DNA from: Arcticibacter sp. | GTDB lineage: Bacteria > Bacteroidota > Bacteroidia > 2-12-FULL-35-15 | Direction: 5' to 3' | Assembly: GCA_021155045.1 (NCBI GenBank) | Contig: JAJNQB010000019.1 | Span: 186,001-250,000, forward strand | Length of the DNA stretch: 64,000 nucleotides | The notes under the pieces: model-generated | Database searches by the model: none | What the model saw: the letters and a program-made list of their open reading frames with translations, nothing else | Told to the model about the DNA's origin: nothing | Shown: positions 62,148-64,000 of the stretch, one piece after another | Numbering within the stretch: position 1 is the stretch's first letter | Layout of the letters: each line of letters starts with the position of its first letter | Translations under genes and position numbers: made by a program

Positions 62148-62546
62148 TTAAATACGGAAAACCGAGAATAAAGAAAATATATCTCGATCGATTATTGGAG
62201 GAGGTGAAGTAGTATAAAATGATAAAAAAGATTCACTCGAATTGTAGATAGAATAATTTAAAGATGGAGTATAAACTAACAAAATTTGGTCTGCTTGAGG
62301 AACAATATTTTTAATAGCAATACTGTGATCTTTTAATTTTAAGGAGCTGTTAAAGATATTGCAGCATTTTGATTTTAAAACTGGAGTTGTAGTTTTTTTT
62401 TCTGGACAACATTCTTTAGCTTGAGTAAATGAAATTTTTGTTTTTCCCGATTTTAAACATTCCATCTTACCAATGGTAAAACCAAGGCTCGATAGCGTAA
62501 AAACGAAAGCTAAAAAAACAGATGTTATTTTTTGTAATAATTTCAT
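62148..62546 (-). CDS. HYC_CC_PP family small exported protein
   Basis: 132 residues with an N-terminal hydrophobic signal (about 1-25) and the pattern of the HYC_CC_PP family: a Cys near residue 30 (MECLKSG), ECC and KCC pairs near residues 48 and 62, and SPPP near the end. The initial HYC is altered here (KMEC). Cys pairs suggest metal binding, and homologues are often next to copper or RND efflux genes, as here. Function not established. A -7 box (62556-62563) abuts the start. Confidence 0.8.
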   Translation of the reverse strand: MKLLQKITSVFLAFVFTLSSLGFTIGKMECLKSGKTKISFTQAKECCPEKKTTTPVLKSKCCNIFNSSLKLKDHSIAIKNIVPQADQILLVYTPSLNYSIYNSSESFLSFYTTSPPPIIDRDIFSLFSVFRI

Positions 62547-62555
62547 TTACCAACA

Positions 62556-62563
62556 CAAATGTA
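62556..62563 (-). promoter_or_regulatory. -7 box of the HYC_CC_PP gene
   Basis: TACATTTG on the minus strand ends 9 bp before the ATG at 62546, so the leader would be very short. Confidence 0.45.
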
Positions 62564-62664
62564 CAAAAACTAAAACGGAAATAAAAATAAAAAATGTTAA
62601 ACTGTAAGCTACTCTATAATTTGATTCAATCAAAAGTAGAATTTTATTCATTGACTACTTAACT

Positions 62665-63867
62665 CTAATGTTCATGCCTTTGTCCTGTTCCACTTTTCAA
62701 GATAAACTCACTGCTGATTAAATATGCTCCATCAGTTACAACAATTTCTCCTTCTTTCAATCCTGATAATATTTCAATCCAGTAGTTATTTTCTGCGCCT
62801 GTTTCTACCATGCGTTGCTCAAATGTATTGTCATGTGCCAATACCCAAACAGTTTTCATTTTTTCCAATAGCACTGCCGATTTAGGAACCGCTAATACAT
62901 TCGCAAATGATTTTTCGGGAATGACTGAAACCAATGTTCCGGGAATGAGTTTGCCTCCTGAATTGTTTACCCTGATTTTAACCAGATGAACTCTTTTGCC
63001 TTCTTCAACAATGGGATTGTTGTAAGCCAATGATCCTTTATAAGTTTCTTCGGGATTGCTTTCGCTGAAAACCTGAAAGGTCTTGCTTTCTTTAATGCCT
63101 GAAACTTCATTAGAATAAAGTTGTGCTTCGACCCAAACCTGATTGAGCGAAGTGATTTTTACAAGAGGACTACCTTCTTCCACATACATGCCTTCGATAA
63201 TGTTTACTTCGGTTAAATAGCCCGCTTCGGGGGAATAAAATGTAATGAGCGGACTTGACTTGCCTGATGCTTGCAGTTCGGATATTTGTTTTTCAGTTAA
63301 GCCCCATAAAAGCAATTTGTTTTTTGCTGCGTTTACTAATTCCTTTGTGAGTTCTGTTGTGGTGTTCGTTGGTTTTAATTTTTCAAGCAGAGAGAGATAT
63401 TCCTTTTTATCGGATTGCAGTTGCTCGCTGTAAATGCTGTATAGCGGACTGCCGCTTTTAAGAAAAGCGCCTGTGGTTTTAATAAACAGTTTATCAACCC
63501 TTCCTTTTGCTCTGCTGCTGATAGTTTTTACCTGTTCTTCATCAATGGCAACTGTGCCTATAATAGTTGGTGCGGATGCAATTATTCTTAATCTGACTGT
63601 ATCTGTTTTAATTCCTGCCAATTCCTGTTTAAGATTGTCAATGCTGATAAAATTGCCTTGTTGCCCTGCATGTTGATTTTCCTTTTTCTCAACTTTGATT
63701 AAAGACATATTACAAACGGGGCAAGCTCCCGGAGTGCTGCTCACAACGCTTGGGTGCATTGGGCAGGTGTAATAACTGTCGGATGTTGCCTCATGGTTTT
63801 CGTGTCCGTTCTTACAACCCGTAAGTATGATAAGGCAAAATAATATGCCTGATATAATTTGCTTCAT
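62665..63867 (-). CDS. RND efflux periplasmic adaptor (CusB-like) with heavy-metal-binding head
   Basis: 400 residues. Lipoprotein signal with Cys 18 (LTGC), then a heavy-metal-binding domain with YYTCPMHPSV (Cys 35) and PGACPVCNMSL (Cys 49, Cys 52), then the adaptor proper: barrel-sandwich (VGTVAIDEEQVKTISSRAKGRVDKLFI), a helical hairpin (about 150-200) and the membrane-proximal domain (VETGAENNYWIEILSGLKEGEIVVTDGAYLI). It couples an RND pump to the outer membrane for Cu+/Ag+ or similar efflux. The frame opens at 63879, but the ATG at 63867 is 1 bp after the upstream stop. Base composition here is clearly richer in GC than in the rest of the window. Confidence 0.93.
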   Translation of the reverse strand: MKQIISGILFCLIILTGCKNGHENHEATSDSYYTCPMHPSVVSSTPGACPVCNMSLIKVEKKENQHAGQQGNFISIDNLKQELAGIKTDTVRLRIIASAPTIIGTVAIDEEQVKTISSRAKGRVDKLFIKTTGAFLKSGSPLYSIYSEQLQSDKKEYLSLLEKLKPTNTTTELTKELVNAAKNKLLLWGLTEKQISELQASGKSSPLITFYSPEAGYLTEVNIIEGMYVEEGSPLVKITSLNQVWVEAQLYSNEVSGIKESKTFQVFSESNPEETYKGSLAYNNPIVEEGKRVHLVKIRVNNSGGKLIPGTLVSVIPEKSFANVLAVPKSAVLLEKMKTVWVLAHDNTFEQRMVETGAENNYWIEILSGLKEGEIVVTDGAYLISSEFILKSGTGQRHEH

Positions 63868-63868
63868 G

Positions 63869-64000
63869 TCAGTTTGCATTTATAAATGTTTCGCTGTCGG
63901 TCATCATTCCTGCCTCTTTTGCAATTTCATCATTGGCAGAAAGGCCGCTTTTAATAGTTGTCATTCCGTTGTTGCTTGCTCCTGCAATTATTTTTCGCAA
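63869..64000 (-). CDS. C-terminal end of an RND adaptor-like protein, partial
   Basis: The last 43 codons of a gene entering from the right edge, ending in TGA at 63869-63871. Visible residues (GASNNGMTTIKSGLSANDEI, then AGMMTDSETFINAN) look like the membrane-proximal end of a periplasmic adaptor (GLxxxDxI...DSE) rather than the end of an RND pump, but the evidence is short. Stop and next start are separated by one base, so it is cotranscribed with the CusB-like gene. Confidence 0.65.
   Translation of the reverse strand: MRKIIAGASNNGMTTIKSGLSANDEIAKEAGMMTDSETFINAN

Overview
This 64 kb window reads as an ordinary chromosomal stretch of a low-GC Bacteroidota bacterium. The evidence is: (i) four proteins with type IX secretion (T9SS) C-terminal sorting domains; (ii) the gliding genes gldE and gldD next to ssb; (iii) DUF4270, head-GIN, YceI/DUF5777 and HYC_CC_PP families; (iv) promoters of the Bacteroidota type (TTTG, about 20 nt, TAnnTTTG) and few Shine-Dalgarno sites; (v) base composition near 32% GC by eye over most of the window. 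I cannot name the genus. I see no rRNA, tRNA, CRISPR array, transposase or prophage.

Layout. 1-6.3 kb: a large outer-membrane barrel gene running off the left edge, exonuclease III, and an orphan oligopeptide-binding lipoprotein. 6.4-9.2 kb: tyrosine catabolism (hmgA, hppD) split by a small four-helix-bundle gene that lies between near-identical inverted repeats. 9.4-13 kb: tatD and ansA joined by an inverted repeat that enters both reading frames, a tandem repeat, and a head-GIN barrel protein. 13.1-22.5 kb: panC divergent from a glgA-like gene, DUF4270 and glmS, then dnaG, asnS and a GNAT gene. 22.7-29.5 kb: a short ssb and an aa3-type oxidase assembly cluster in two halves (cyoE, two subunit III genes, subunit IV on minus; SCO, DUF420 and a small CxxC protein on plus) around an S8 protease. 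29.4-33.4 kb: an ECF sigma factor with a TPR-bearing putative anti-sigma factor, a plug-only TonB-like protein, and two barrels. 33.5-38.8 kb: ctaA, then ssb-gldE-gldD, a barrel plus ubiX, and a small conserved-looking protein. 38.8-43.4 kb: ispD, an amidohydrolase, rlmN, a polyprenyl synthetase and a YwqK-like lipoprotein. 43.5-48.6 kb: cupredoxin-YceI-DUF5777, feoA-feoB, a SprT-like protease. 48.7-53.2 kb: an aminotransferase, manC, a T9SS protein, a gamma-class carbonic anhydrase. 53.4-64 kb: a metal (probably copper) handling region with a thioredoxin-like T9SS protein, an HMA protein, a T9SS multicopper oxidase, a TonB receptor, a c-type cytochrome, a porin, a HYC_CC_PP protein and RND adaptor genes. 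The last 1.3 kb is clearly richer in GC.

How the genes fit together. Respiration (heme o/a synthesis, oxidase subunits, SCO copper delivery), metal supply (FeoAB) and metal defence at the envelope form the main theme. ispD, the polyprenyl synthetase, ubiX and an MqnX-like amidohydrolase hint at isoprenoid quinone synthesis. The less ordinary signals are small inverted-repeat elements placed at gene junctions, two of which are translated, and the 450-bp four-helix-bundle cassette inside the tyrosine operon.
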